A DNA stretch of 64,000 bases from Penelope pileata (taxonomy: Eukaryota > Chordata > Aves > Galliformes > Cracidae), in contig WBMW01003829.1 of assembly GCA_013396635.1 (NCBI GenBank), positions 464,212 through 528,211 on the forward strand, read 5' to 3'. The number at the start of each line of letters is the position of its first letter. Position 1 is the first letter of the stretch. The notes under the pieces were generated by a model. That model did no database searches. It saw only the letters and a program-made list of their open reading frames with translations, and was not told the origin of the DNA. Below, in pieces: positions 50,703-61,238 of this stretch. Both the position numbers and the translations under genes were made by a program.

Positions 50703-52658
50703 GAGGTTATGGCTCAATAACGTTAGACTTGCTTTCTAGGAGTGCTCAAGGAAGCCAACTTCTGTGTGTCCTGTGTTGAAGTGGTTATTTATAATGGCCT
50801 TCAGTGTGGTTTGGAGCCAAATTTCCACATCAAAAGTAGCTTTATAAGAGATATTCTTACAGTGAGGTTCAGTGCAAAATCATGACTTCAGAAGCCAGCT
50901 TTCCTCGTGCTCTCAGTATTTGATTTCAGCCTGAAAACCATTTGAGAGGCCAAGAAAAGCAGAGCCATTCCTGCCTACTTCCCCAGCTCTGCTTCATCTG
51001 TAAGTCGCCTGCATATCCAACAGGCCCTGACCTACACTGCCCGTTTATCAAACCAAGTTACTCTAAGTATCTGTTTATTTATGTTCAGAAATTCTCAGTG
51101 AGACAGACAAGTTTCATCCTTAACCTGAAAAATTGAGGATGGAGGTGGAGTTCTTAACAGTCCCAGAGTTATTTGTTTGACTTGGCCACTGGTAAAAAGC
51201 AAAATACAATAATGTGTCCCAGAGTTACAGCAAGAGGCAGAGGTCACAGGAAAACAGATCATGTCTTTCACAGCTCTTCAGCTTCAGTGAACTGAATTAT
51301 GATTCCTGTTGTTTACTTACTGGATTCCCCATCCTGTGTGCAGGCTCCAAATGTTCAAGAAGCAGCAGATCTCTGCTTCAAAGTACTGACAGGCTAAGTG
51401 AGGGTGTAAGATCCATCCCCAAAGCCACACTAATCTCCTCCTTTCTTTTATATCTGTAAGGTCAGATGGTCTCTCAATCCTCAGATGACTTCTGCCATCT
51501 TCTGCTCACCAGACTTCTGTGCCTCACTCCTGTACTTCCATGTTTCAGCACTCTCCTCTGCTGTACGTAACTGCCCATCTCTCACAGCAAATACGTTCCC
51601 AATACAGTCAGATCTTTCCTCTAGATGCACACTTGCCTATGTATTGCAGCTCAAAACCTTCTACTGAAGCATGTTGTTTTCTCTTAGGGAGGCCCTGTTT
51701 CTTGTATGTTCATCTTCGATGTGCTCTGCCAGATGTCCAAACAACCTCACAGGCTCTTCCACTGACCCCATCACTTTGACGCAGCCTGCCTTTGCTAGGA
51801 CACATTGATAGAAGTGGGTCTCTGGAGCTCACCTGTTGAGATCCCAAACCAGAGCTGAAACCTCCCTGCATCTCCCCACTTGTTTCCACACATCCTCTCT
51901 ATAAAGCTGTTCTTGTCTGTTTTCTCTTCAGTAGGTTTAATTCTCTATGGGCTCACAGAGGCCGAGCAAATACATTTGTGGAGACACTTCCAAAAACAGC
52001 CTTCCAAGCTGACAGCACAAGAGAAATCCAGACACTAGCTGAATACAAAAAAATCAGTCTGGAAAACCCTACCTTACATCTCTGGAATTTGTGAGATTCC
52101 ACTTTCTCCTCAAAAGTCCAGGATCGTTCTCATCTTTCACACTCTCAGATGCTGGGTTTGGATCTTCTCTCACTAAGAGATGTAATCCTCTTTTTCACGG
52201 AATATTCCTGGTCTACTTTGAAGGTAGTTAAGAAACGTTCAGTTACCAGCATACCAGGTGGGTTGTTTAAGGTACGTAGCATAACAATTGACTGCTGGCT
52301 TTCCGGGTAGATAAATGTGACCTGATGTCCCTCCCTTACTACAACTTTTTTCTATGTAGACATTTTCTTTTGGAATATATGGCTTAACTTAGAGAAAGGG
52401 TAAAGTCAGAAAATGATTTTAAAATTAATCTGGTCAGTGTGTTTGTTATTTGACATACAGACAGGCAGACAGACTAAAGCATCATAAACGCAAAATATAC
52501 CTTCTGTTCTGCTCTACCTCTATGCCTCTGCCTCATATGCCTTCTATGTCTGTGACATACTGTTCCCTAAGAGTTTGTTGAGTTTCCTTGTCAATTTAAA
52601 GGAAAATACTGCATTTTTCTCTTTAACATATCCCACAAAGGACTATTACTTTCTTTAG

Positions 52659-52713
52659 TTATTTTTACTTTTATTTTATTTATTATTTATTTTATTATTA
52701 TTTATTATTTTCT
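52659..52713 (+). repeat. (TTTA)/(TTA) low-complexity run
   Basis: T/A-only sequence built of TTTTA, TTTA and TTA units, about 55 bp. Confidence 0.85.
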
Positions 52714-52999
52714 TTAGCTTATATTTTCCTCAACAACAGCCTTACAACCTCCTGAAAGATCCACCACCATGTTAAGCATGGCATGCTTCCTTCTCAGCTC
52801 TAGGTTAAAGTATTGTGAGATAGAGTTTTCCTTAGACTGGGCATTGTTCAACTTTAGAGTGGCTGAGGACACTCATTCATCTTCTCCACCTTCTATCATG
52901 AAAACAAAACCAAAAAGAATTACTACCTTTTGTTAATAATTTCCAGAAGCAGTTGTGTTCAGATGTCTCCAAATCTAGGAAAATTCTTGACTGTGAAAT

Positions 53000-53080
53000 A
53001 TGTATATATAGTGTATATACATATAGTGTGTGTGTGTATGTATATATATAGTGTGTATATGTATGTATATATATGTATTT
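53000..53080 (+). repeat. Compound (TA)n/(TG)n microsatellite
   Basis: About 80 bp of alternating pyrimidine-purine sequence made of TATA, TGTG and GTATG units. Such tracts are prone to Z-DNA or cruciform forms and to length variation. Confidence 0.9.
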
Positions 53081-55689
53081 TACCAGGCAAATTAATTTCA
53101 TTTCTGTTGACTTTGTCTCACACCCTTTCAGTATTTGGCTCCGATTTTGTTTTTTTAATGCATGTATATTCTTACTAGGGTTGAACAGGAAGGCACTCAG
53201 ACAATTCTCAGAAAATAAGCAGGAAAAAATAAATAGAAGCCCATATGCCAAAACGAACTACAAATAGTTAATTATGCACAAGTAACAAAAGCTGTTTCCT
53301 CACTATCAGATTTTATGCTGGATCACGGAGTTACGGAACTTTCCTTGAATCTGCCTAGGGCAAAGACAGGAAACTGCATCTTCTAAACTTTAGAAATGGA
53401 TCCTAAACATGTAAACATAAGATATTATGCCCCTATCTTTTAAGTAACATTTATATTATCTAAAATAAACAGTCTTTCTGAAGTTAGCCTGTAATTGACA
53501 TCTGACACAGTCCACATTGCAACAGATATGATAAGTGCAGTAAACAGTAGAAATTATGCTTCTATGCTCTGAGAAACATTCATATTTCCTTACACAGATA
53601 AACTTTATTTTGTTGCTATGCAACCCTCACACAACATACTACAATCTGCAGTAAATAAGAGCACGAATTTTACAACTGAAGGGCAAGCATGCGGCCTTTT
53701 GGGTTTTCTCCCCATTCTGAGTTCCAGCCCCAGCTTTAGTTCACATTGTAATATCCCATTTTATTACAAAGTATTACAAAGCTGCCTCTAAACCTCTGTA
53801 CAGGATATTTCAAGCAGAGCAAAAAGGGAGAATCAGAATGCACGAGTCCTCCTGACCCTGATGGGAAACAAATGATACAAACAGTCATGTTGGTGACAGA
53901 GGAATAGTGTAATCAAGGCTTTTTTTTTTTTTTTAAATCCTTTTTAAAAATGAACACTAAATTTCCAGAACAAGATTTTCAAGAGGCAATACTGCTATGC
54001 CTGCAACAGAAGTGAGGCAGATGAAGATCTGCCCTTAGTTTTACTGAAGATAAGATCAGTAGAGTCTTACCTTCTTTGCCTCTCGTAATGCAACCTGTTG
54101 CAGAGTGGAAGTATTCCTTTATTCTTTCTCCTGTATTCAGTATTTGGACTGTTCAGAGAGGAAGAGCAGATCCTGTATCTGTATCCTCCTTATAAAGTGA
54201 GTAACAGTCATCTTTCTCTTAACAGTGTTCACAGAAACAGAGACAAGCCACTAGGATCTTCCTAAGTCATTGGTTAACACCTCAGTTATCCAAGTTTCTT
54301 TTGTACATTGCTGCAGATCATACAAACTCTCCCACATTGATAACAAACATTAGCCTTCAGTTGCCATTGGGCAGGCAATCCAGTTGCACACAGACTGTGC
54401 CACAGCTGTAGACATCTGGACTAGATCCATCGAAAATTAACAGGATCTAGCAGGCAGTGTTTCTCATATGCAGCTATTGCTTCTGCAACCAGTCCAGATC
54501 TGGAGAGGCTGGAAACATGCACACATGCACTGTATTCCTGGAGTCAAGAGCACACCACATCAGTTCCTAAGTACCTCCACATATCCAGCTTGTTGGCGCT
54601 GGCTGATGAAGCTCACAGGTCTTGCTGGAGCTGCAGTGACCCTGAAGCAATCAGTGTCTTTCCACTTTGCATCCCACAGCACCTGACCATACTTCTGTTA
54701 TCTAGATTTTTCCCTTCTCCAGTTTATTCTCTCAAAAATAGAGGGCTGGCTGCAGCTCTGAAGGAAGCCCCTGAAATTGTGGCTACACGATTAAAAGTGT
54801 TACAAGTGTAAACACACAGTTGATCAGCTGCTCTGCCATGCCTGCACCTCAAATAAAACGTTGAGGAGAAAGCATACAGGGAGTTCCTACAAGACAATCA
54901 AGATGCTACAAAACTGCACCACAGCTTGCCTCACAGTTTCTCTTCATGAATACAGGCCTTTCTATTTGGACATGGGTAAATCACAAAAGGCGCTGTTGGA
55001 GCCCACAGAAAGACTCTCATTTCAGAGATTCAACCCACCACTTAGCCACACAGAGCTCGTCCTGTAAGAACAAGCTGTGCCATTTGCAGTTCAGGATGCA
55101 CACTAGCAAGGACTTGGAAGAGGCTCAGTGCCTCAGATAATTTTCTTATAGGTCTATAAGAGGATTTCAGGCACTTAGATTCCATGTGAGTGTATTGCAT
55201 TAGAACCAGCTTCTAACCAGTTGGAGGTGCTCTCAAGCATGCATATTGTATCACTTCTAGTACTCCAAAACTTAAAAACCAACCTCAAGGAGAAACTAAC
55301 CTGTCTAATCTTTCATTATACATCAAAAAGGGGATTGGAAGTGATGGCACAAATCCAGTTACCCTTACAGTCATAATACAGGAATTGTGACCTTCTGACA
55401 ACTGAGATTCTCTGCCCATGGAAACACCTTTTTTTTCCCCCATGTCTGTTGAGATCTATAGCCAGCCTCTGTCTATCAATTCTAGGCAATACTGATGCAG
55501 GACACCACAGATTTATCCAATAAATGATCTAAAAATCTGTCAACAAATGAGTCCAGTTGAAAAACATGGCTTATGGCTCCAGCTGGGTATAGTCAGCACA
55601 GTTTGGTAAAGGCAATGGAACTACAAGGAGTTGCACAAGCTGAGGATCTGATGCGCATCTGGTGCACAAGCATAATGGTTGTCTGATTG

Positions 55690-55725
55690 CAAAGGGCTTT
55701 GAGTCACTTAACCTCCCCAGTTTCG
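55690..55725 (+). mobile_element. Possible short MIR-like relic
   Basis: GGGCTTTGAGTCACTTAACC followed by TCCCCAGTTTCGC resembles the MIR segment GGGCAAGTCACTTAACCTCTCTGTGCCTCAGTTTCC. It is too short and diverged to be sure. It lies about 200 bp past the predicted end of the HAO1 transcript. Confidence 0.35.
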
Positions 55726-55944
55726 CTTTGCTCTACAGCCAAGAGTCCTCTGAGCCTCTACAGCCTACATGCTATAAGCCCATATACATAGTCGTTAGGG
55801 AAAAGGAACTATATTCATAAGAAAGCAAGATTTAATTTCTAATCTACAGTATAGTTTCTCCAAACAGTGAGGCAGTAGTATCTTTTACATATTAAATTTC
55901 TATATTTTGATAGCTGTTTGCCATCAGAACATTTCCATTTATTG

Positions 55945-56259
55945 TTTCATTTTAGCAAGAAATTTATTTACAGGTTTGTAAGTTAATATTAGCCTTTGTT
56001 GCAAAACACTTTCAAGTTTCTGTGTTGATCTTGTATAAAGATCCATTTCTAATCACAACTACCAGAATAGCGATTTTCCAGAAGAGCCTAGCAAAATACA
56101 GAAACACCAGTAAAACTTGCTTCAACAAGCAATCTCTTACAGATGACTCCATCTCAGTCAGGATTGCAGGATGAGGCCCAAAGAGCAAATACAGTTGCTT
56201 TTCATCTGGTGGCATGCTTTTTGAACAACAGGCAACAAATGAGGGCATTATCTTCATAT
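55945..56259 (-). other. HAO1: HAO1 3' untranslated region (probable extent)
   Basis: This is the sequence after the HAO1 stop codon, read on the minus strand. It is AT-rich with no continuing frame. The 3' end is set from the first AATAAA hexamer (55,963-55,968), which would give a 3' UTR of about 300 nt. A second AATAAA at 55,938-55,943 would lengthen it slightly. The boundary is a prediction only. Confidence 0.55.
55963..55968 (-). promoter_or_regulatory. Candidate polyadenylation signal AATAAA for HAO1
   Basis: TTTATT on the plus strand reads AATAAA on the minus strand, about 292 nt after the HAO1 stop. A second copy lies at 55,938-55,943. Either could direct cleavage. I found no AATAAA closer to the stop. 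Confidence 0.5.
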
Positions 56260-56330
56260 CTAAATCTTGGAAGGCAATACTTCATGTCTTCTTATCAGTG
56301 TCCTGCCAATTTCTTCTACGCTCCGGCATC
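56260..56330 (-). CDS. HAO1: HAO1 exon 8, terminal coding part with PTS1 signal SKI
   Basis: The acceptor CCTCTAG is followed by 71 coding bp. The first two bases complete the Gly348 codon, then come 22 codons, CRSVEEIGRTLIRRHEVLPS followed by KI, and a TAG stop. Human HAO1 also has 22 residues here and also ends in SKI, the signal that sends the enzyme to peroxisomes through PEX5. The exon has no ATG of its own and is easily missed. The middle (EIGRTLIRRHEVLP) differs from human at about half its positions, the least conserved coding part of the gene in this window. Confidence 0.93.
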
Positions 56331-59300
56331 CTAGAGGACAAGTTACACATCAGTCAAAAGCTCCACTTGTCTACCCCCAACATTAAGCTTTTTCTGTCCC
56401 ATAGAAACTTACACTTAGACAAAATCCACTCCACAGCGAGTGAGGATTTGCCACCACTCTTCTATGGACTTATGGCTCTTTTTATCAAAAATTTTTGCTT
56501 TTTCTTTTAAAACTTTATCTACTCAGTTTTCTATATAAAACAGGGTTAACATCAGTTTCTTTTCTCATCTCTCCACTCCTTAACCTATTTATATTGCAAA
56601 CATTTCTATCTGCCTTCTGTGGGTTACTATGGTGCCTTGCACAGGACAAGTGAAATCTATGAGGAGATGTGAGGAAGAGGTGGATATTTCTGAGAGGAAA
56701 CACTGATGTCTCACCTGTCAGTGCCATTGCCAGGTGAAACTCTTCCTTCAGCATTTGGAGAACTTCTTTTGCTCCTTCTTCACCCTAGGCAATTAGGAGG
56801 CAATATGCACCATTACATGTACATGTAGCTCATGTACAGATAAAGAAGCGTATCAGGAAAGTTTCATGGACAACCTTGACTCCTAAGTATTTGGAAGCAA
56901 ATTTTAGATTATTATATGATCTGGATACACACACATTCAGATACACTCTTTCTCACACACACACTGAGCCTAAACAACTAGTCTAAGTATCTAAAAATGT
57001 AAGTTTGAGGAGTTTTTTTTGACTTACTTGATAAACCAAGCCCCAGACAAGAGGCCTTCCAATGAATACGGCTTTGGCACCCAGAGCTAATGCTTTGACA
57101 ACATCTGTGCCTTTTCGTACACCACCATCTAGGAACACTTCCACCTTCCCCTCCACAGCCTCAACAATTTCAGGCAAGACATCGATCTAGAAGAGCGAAA
57201 TCAGGAATACAGCTTCTGTAAGCCTATTTATTTTTTCAATCAATTCTTACGTACAGGATCCAAGCTTTAAAAAACTAAATGAACAATCACTTGCCTAATT
57301 GTATGCACAAATAATACAGCTTTGCGTTCAAAAACTGAAGTGACTTAGCAAGTTAGCAGATACATACAAAGGTCAAATTTATTTGGATAGCCACATAAAT
57401 AAAATGAGAATCAGCAGGGTCACACAAAATGTCCACCTAATCCCATGACATGTATCCAACACAAGCCAGTATAAGACACTTGGAAGAATATAAGAAATAG
57501 CAGACACAGAGAAGAACTCTTGCTTGATATTACCCCATAAACTTTCAGTGTTCACTAGTTCAGGGATGAAACTGAATCACTGACTTTTTAAATAATCATC
57601 TTCACTTCCTTGCTTAAATCCACCATTCATTTGTAATGAGGGCCAGCTAGCATCAGGGAGCACAAAGGTAGGCATTGTACCTAAAGACGCTGAGGAAGAT
57701 GTGTCATGAGGAACTTACTCTTAGAGTTGACAGAAAAATAAGAACATTTTTCCATTTGAAAATGCATCTTGATTACGGGAATAGTTGTATAAAGAACTTC
57801 CTCATGTAAGAAAAGTTCAGCATTCTGAGTTTTGAACAAGGTGAGAAATGTTTTCTTCTGCTGCACGTGTATATTGCTTTCACCAGTCTCCAGTTACTCC
57901 TTGTGCCGGTGGTAAATTCAAGGAAGAAAGGACATTTAGTGCTCCCAAGGTACAGGAAAGTAACCAGGGAATTAACTGACATGTCAACAGCACGCAAGAA
58001 GTCCCAAGAAGAGTTGAGCCTCCTGAATTCAAGGCTTAAGCATGAATTACATAGTAACTGTTCCTATGATGTACATACAGTTCCTATTCATGAACATCAG
58101 GAAAGACACAAGACAAGAAGCCAAGCACTAAGGAGACTGGAAACAGCGTGTGGTAGTAAGACAAAAGGCACACAAATTCATGTCTTTCAAACACGGATGC
58201 AATTCATTTCCTTTCTAATGGATAAAAAATGACTAGGAGATTGGGGAAAAAACTTGAAAGCACAGTTTGTTTTTAGATTTGGATTAAAATTTTCTTGAAG
58301 TTTGGCACTTGCTGTGATTTTTTCCCCTCCCTTTGGTTTTGCTCTCCTGCCAAACATATTTTGGATCTGTTTCCATATACAGAGACCACTTTCTACATCC
58401 TGACAAACCGTACCAACATTAAAGTGCTATAATAACTAAAGTATGATGCAAACCATAATTAAAACATAGATTTCCTCAATGTGTAACTAGACACTAGAAA
58501 TATTAACCAGCTTGGGTTCAGCTCACGTCCTGAAAAGCCATGAAATCATGCTTCAAAAGCAGAAATGCTTTGCATGAACCAGTACAGATATTTTCATAAT
58601 GAAAACTGCATTTTGAAACAGTTCTCTTTGTAAGATGAAATCCAGTGAACACACCAGCTTTGATAGTGTCTTCATTGCACAGCGGTGCTGGAAGGAATAA
58701 CTCAAAACAAGTAGTTCACACATTTAATTTCTGCTTTACTTCAACTGGAAAAAATAATTCTTGCGTTCTCAGCTTACAAAATTTTTTTAATATCCTCATA
58801 TATTCTTCCCATTGGGTTACCTCACACAGACTTGCACAACGTTTTCCAATAATCTTGGTGAAATGGAGGCATATATTCTCAGAAGGTGACAAGAAGAGAG
58901 AAATTGAAGAAAAATTGATTTCAGAAGCATTGCTTCTGAATAATCCTTCTTTAAAAACAGACAACCAGTGGGTCCACTTGAAGGCTCCCAAGAAATCAGC
59001 AGGTGAATGAAATTGACTGGGAAATTCCTCAGCTGCCCCTGAGGAGAGAAGCAGGGAGCAGAAGTGCTGCAGGGGAAGGGACCAGTGGGGCTGTGGAGCT
59101 GACTGCAGGCTGAGCTGAGCTGCTGAAACTTCACATGCAAAACATCCTGCAGTGGAGAAGGGCTTACCTGTCCCCTGCTCCTTCCAGGAAATTCTCATGG
59201 AAAACAGAAGAGTTTTCATCAGCAGTGCGTTAAGGTTACTGAAACAGTCACATCTGGGCTTTGATTCTCCTCCCTTCCATTCTTCCTACTTATGCAGCTT

Positions 59301-61238
59301 TCTCATACCAAATAAAGCAAGGTGAATGATGACTGGAATTTTAGGGGGGTTTCCTTCAGTCTGAACACATACTTTGTCATTTTCCTTCTTTCTTTTTTGC
59401 CAGTTAGCAACCTCACGAATCCCTTTTTACCTTTGGAAAAGGCACAGGGTAGCACGACAAGGAAAAGGAAAAGGAAAAAATTGGAATGTAACCACCCTGT
59501 ACCTTTTCCAAAGGTGAAAAGCTTTGAAAGGAAAAAAAGGGAGAGTTCATTCTGCCTTTAGCTGTTCTGTAACTAGTTTTCTGAAGTTTCTGGAGAACGT
59601 TAAAAGTGAAAATAACTGTAGAGCAACCTTCAGTGTACTGCAAACTGAAACAAAGATTTTCTGAAGAGTTGAGGAAGAAAAATAAAACAGCAGACTGAAA
59701 AAAAGATTAAGACTTTCCAATTTCTAGCATATTAACTGCCAATAATACGCTATCTGAAATTGCTTCTCTGAATTCTCTTGCAGGGTCCTGCAGCCAGGAC
59801 AGAGTGCCCAGGTAGCTCGAAGAAACAGCCACACAAACTCCCCAGTGATTTGTAATGTGATCTGGCCAAGAGGAGGCTGGGTCTAACTTTAAGTATGTTG
59901 TAACACTGAACAGAAGGAGAGAGGGAGAGAACCAGAGAGAGGCAGACAGTTTCTCACGTGTTAAAACATGCAATGTGTGTTTTCAGGCTTTTCCCTCCAA
60001 CTACCATGTATTCAGAGGAAGCAAACAAGAAGCTGAAGGCAGAGAGAACCTGGTGCATACTGGCACCAGTACTTACAGTTGCAGGAACCCCATCAAGCTG
60101 TCGTGCTCCGTGATTTGACACCAGTATACCATCTAGTCCAAGCTTTACAACTTCCTTAGCATCATCAGCTGAAATAAATAAAAATATGTCTTTCCAGAGC
60201 AGGGAGCTTAACATCACTATCAGAAAAATGATAGTATCAGTAAGAAACCATTGCAAGCTACTAGGAAGCCACTTAGGGCTTCATTCTTCCAATAGCTCAT
60301 ATCAACACACAATAACAGTTCTGTCTCTAAGCAAAGAGACTAGAAAGGTCACTTGAAACATTGGAGCAGAAAGTTTTATCACTTTGAACTAACAACCACT
60401 TTGGTGGCTACCCTTTGTTTTCTCTACTCTGTCCTGCAACACTTCACTAAATTCTTTTGCTGATTTTTATCCTCAATGCTAAAGTTATCAATAAGATTGT
60501 AGTAATAATCCATAGGTAATGAAACCACTTGGCTATGCTGAGTGCTCTTGTAACAGAATGGAAATCCAGCTTTCCTTTAAGTAGCATACAACTCAGGTCA
60601 GAGTTAGGGTTTCCAAGCACAATGAGCAGACCTTCCAGACCTTAACTGATTTGAGATATAACTGATGTTATAACAATGTAGCAACTTGCTAGTTTAAAAA
60701 TCTGGTTGTAGGTTTGTCTGTTTGCTTGTTTTGTTGTGTTTTTGTTTGGTTTTCATTTGGCTGGAATCTAAGATCTCCTAGGGCATTTGGTGACATTTGT
60801 GACCTTACATCCCAATCGTGCACAAGGAAGTCTTTTCCTTTGATTGTTTTGAACTCTGTTTCAGCAAGTCTTTCCTACTTAGCGCACTATACATATATGA
60901 ATATACATCCTGCCATATTTAATGTCAGCAAAACAGGTGCTTGCCGTTGAGAAGTAGTGCAATTCTACAGAAACGTCAGGAGCACAAACACTTTTTATTC
61001 TACAGTGCCTCCACTAAAAGGGATACTTTGCCCTCCCCATGGAAAGCAGCAGAGCTACACACCCCTGAGGATTCCTTTTGCGACAATGGGCAGCGATGTC
61101 AGCCCTCGAAGCCATTTGATGTCCTCCCAGTTGACACTTGCATCAATTGCCTCGGCTACATAGACAGCCAGTCCACTGTTTTCTCCAAAGTTCTTCCCCG
61201 AAGAGAAGGCCAAGTTGTTGCTTGAAAAATTTTTTAAT
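56260..61238 (-). CDS. HAO1: HAO1, (S)-2-hydroxyacid (glycolate) oxidase, C-terminal half: exons 4-8
   Basis: This is a spliced gene on the minus strand: join of 61063-61238, 60077-60168, 57028-57186, 56715-56784 and 56260-56330, ending in TAG. The enzyme is a peroxisomal FMN-dependent oxidase that turns glycolate into glyoxylate with release of H2O2. The 188 whole codons correspond to human residues 183-370 without a gap. Using that numbering, Lys236 (FMN contact), the SNHGARQLDG loop with catalytic His260 and substrate-binding Arg263, the phosphate-binding DGGVRKG segment at 291-297 and the GRP motif with Arg315 are all present. The protein ends in SKI, a type 1 peroxisomal targeting signal. 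HAO2 is less likely because the matching residues and the SKI end follow HAO1. All junctions keep frame, with GT donors and AG acceptors. Residues 1-182, the first three exons and the promoter must lie to the right of the window. No frameshift or internal stop is seen, so the gene looks functional. The protein identity comes from remembered family sequence, not from a search. Confidence 0.96.
56715..56784 (-). CDS. HAO1: HAO1 exon 7 (residues ~325-348)
   Basis: This is a 70-bp exon between the acceptor GCCTAG and the donor GTGAGA. It codes for GEEGAKEVLQMLKEEFHLAMALT plus the first base of a Gly codon. It forms the helix near the C-terminus of the alpha/beta barrel. Length and phase match the human exon. 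Read through without splicing, it runs into intronic sequence. Confidence 0.94.
57028..57186 (-). CDS. HAO1: HAO1 exon 6, FMN-phosphate exon (residues ~272-324)
   Basis: This is a 159-bp exon of exactly 53 codons, with acceptor TTCTAG and donor GTAAGT. It starts IDVLPEIVEAVEGKVEVFLD and carries the DGGVRKGTD and GAKAVFIGRP segments that hold the FMN phosphate (Asp291, Arg315). The exon length equals that expected from the human protein. It is the exon with the clearest visible match to mammalian HAO1. Confidence 0.97.
57187..60076 (-). other. HAO1: HAO1 intron 5 (2.9 kb)
   Basis: This is the intron between the catalytic-His exon and the FMN-phosphate exon. The longest open frames in it (for example 58,716-59,219 minus and 57,867-58,232 plus) show no family resemblance and are treated as chance. 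It contains the strong inverted repeat at 59,423-59,521, listed separately. No other transposon copy was recognised. Confidence 0.85.
59423..59521. repeat. Inverted repeat with 28-bp arms in HAO1 intron 5
   Basis: The arms at 59,423-59,450 and 59,494-59,521 are reverse complements at 26 of 28 positions, and one of the two exceptions becomes a G-U pair in RNA. The 43-nt middle is purine-rich (AAGG units) on the plus strand. HAO1 pre-mRNA would carry this as a long stem. The shape might mark a MITE-like element or a duplicated and inverted segment; the loop is larger than in a typical microRNA precursor. Confidence 0.85.
60077..60168 (-). CDS. HAO1: HAO1 exon 5, catalytic His exon (residues ~241-271)
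   Basis: This is a 92-bp exon bounded by the acceptor ATTTCAG and the strong donor GTAAGT. It codes for DDAKEVVKLGLDG followed by the ILVSNHGARQLDGVPAT signature. His260 is the active-site base that removes the alpha-proton of glycolate, and Arg263 binds the carboxylate. This is the most conserved block of the FMN-dependent alpha-hydroxyacid dehydrogenase family, so it fixes the gene's identity and strand. Confidence 0.97.
60169..61062 (-). other. HAO1: HAO1 intron 4 (894 bp)
   Basis: This is a short intron between exons 4 and 5. It includes a T/G-rich low-complexity stretch at about 60,712-60,760. No repeat family or other gene is seen. Confidence 0.85.
61063..61238 (-). CDS. HAO1: HAO1 exon 4 (residues ~183-240)
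   Basis: This is a 176-bp internal exon. It follows an acceptor reading TTCTAG and starts with the third base of the Arg codon shared with exon 3. It codes for the flexible loop region (KNFSSNNLAF...), then the VNWEDIKWLR helix and the LTSLPIVAKGILR strand that holds Lys236, an FMN contact. The loop part is the most changed relative to human, as is usual in this family. The donor reads GGG|GTGTGT, a weaker consensus than the other donors of the gene. It leaves one base of the next codon, completed by CT in exon 5 to give Ala241 where human has Gly. Confidence 0.95.

Larger units (their letters stand above)
46922..55940. other. Intergenic downstream of HAO1, no gene supported
   Basis: The 46.9-48.7 kb part is less AT-rich, with open frames up to 135 codons (47,491-47,898) but no recognised domain. 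The rest is AT-rich with the palindromic relic at 50.64 kb, T/A and TG repeats at 52.7-53.1 kb and a T15 run at 53,920. On the minus strand this is the sequence past the HAO1 transcript end. Confidence 0.65.

Noticed and set aside
52999..53251. Tyr/Ile/His-rich frames
   Set aside because: These are translations of the TA/TG microsatellite, not genes.
58716..59219. 167-codon minus-strand frame inside HAO1 intron 5
   Set aside because: No recognisable domain, and it would not splice in frame between exons 5 and 6, which already join cleanly.
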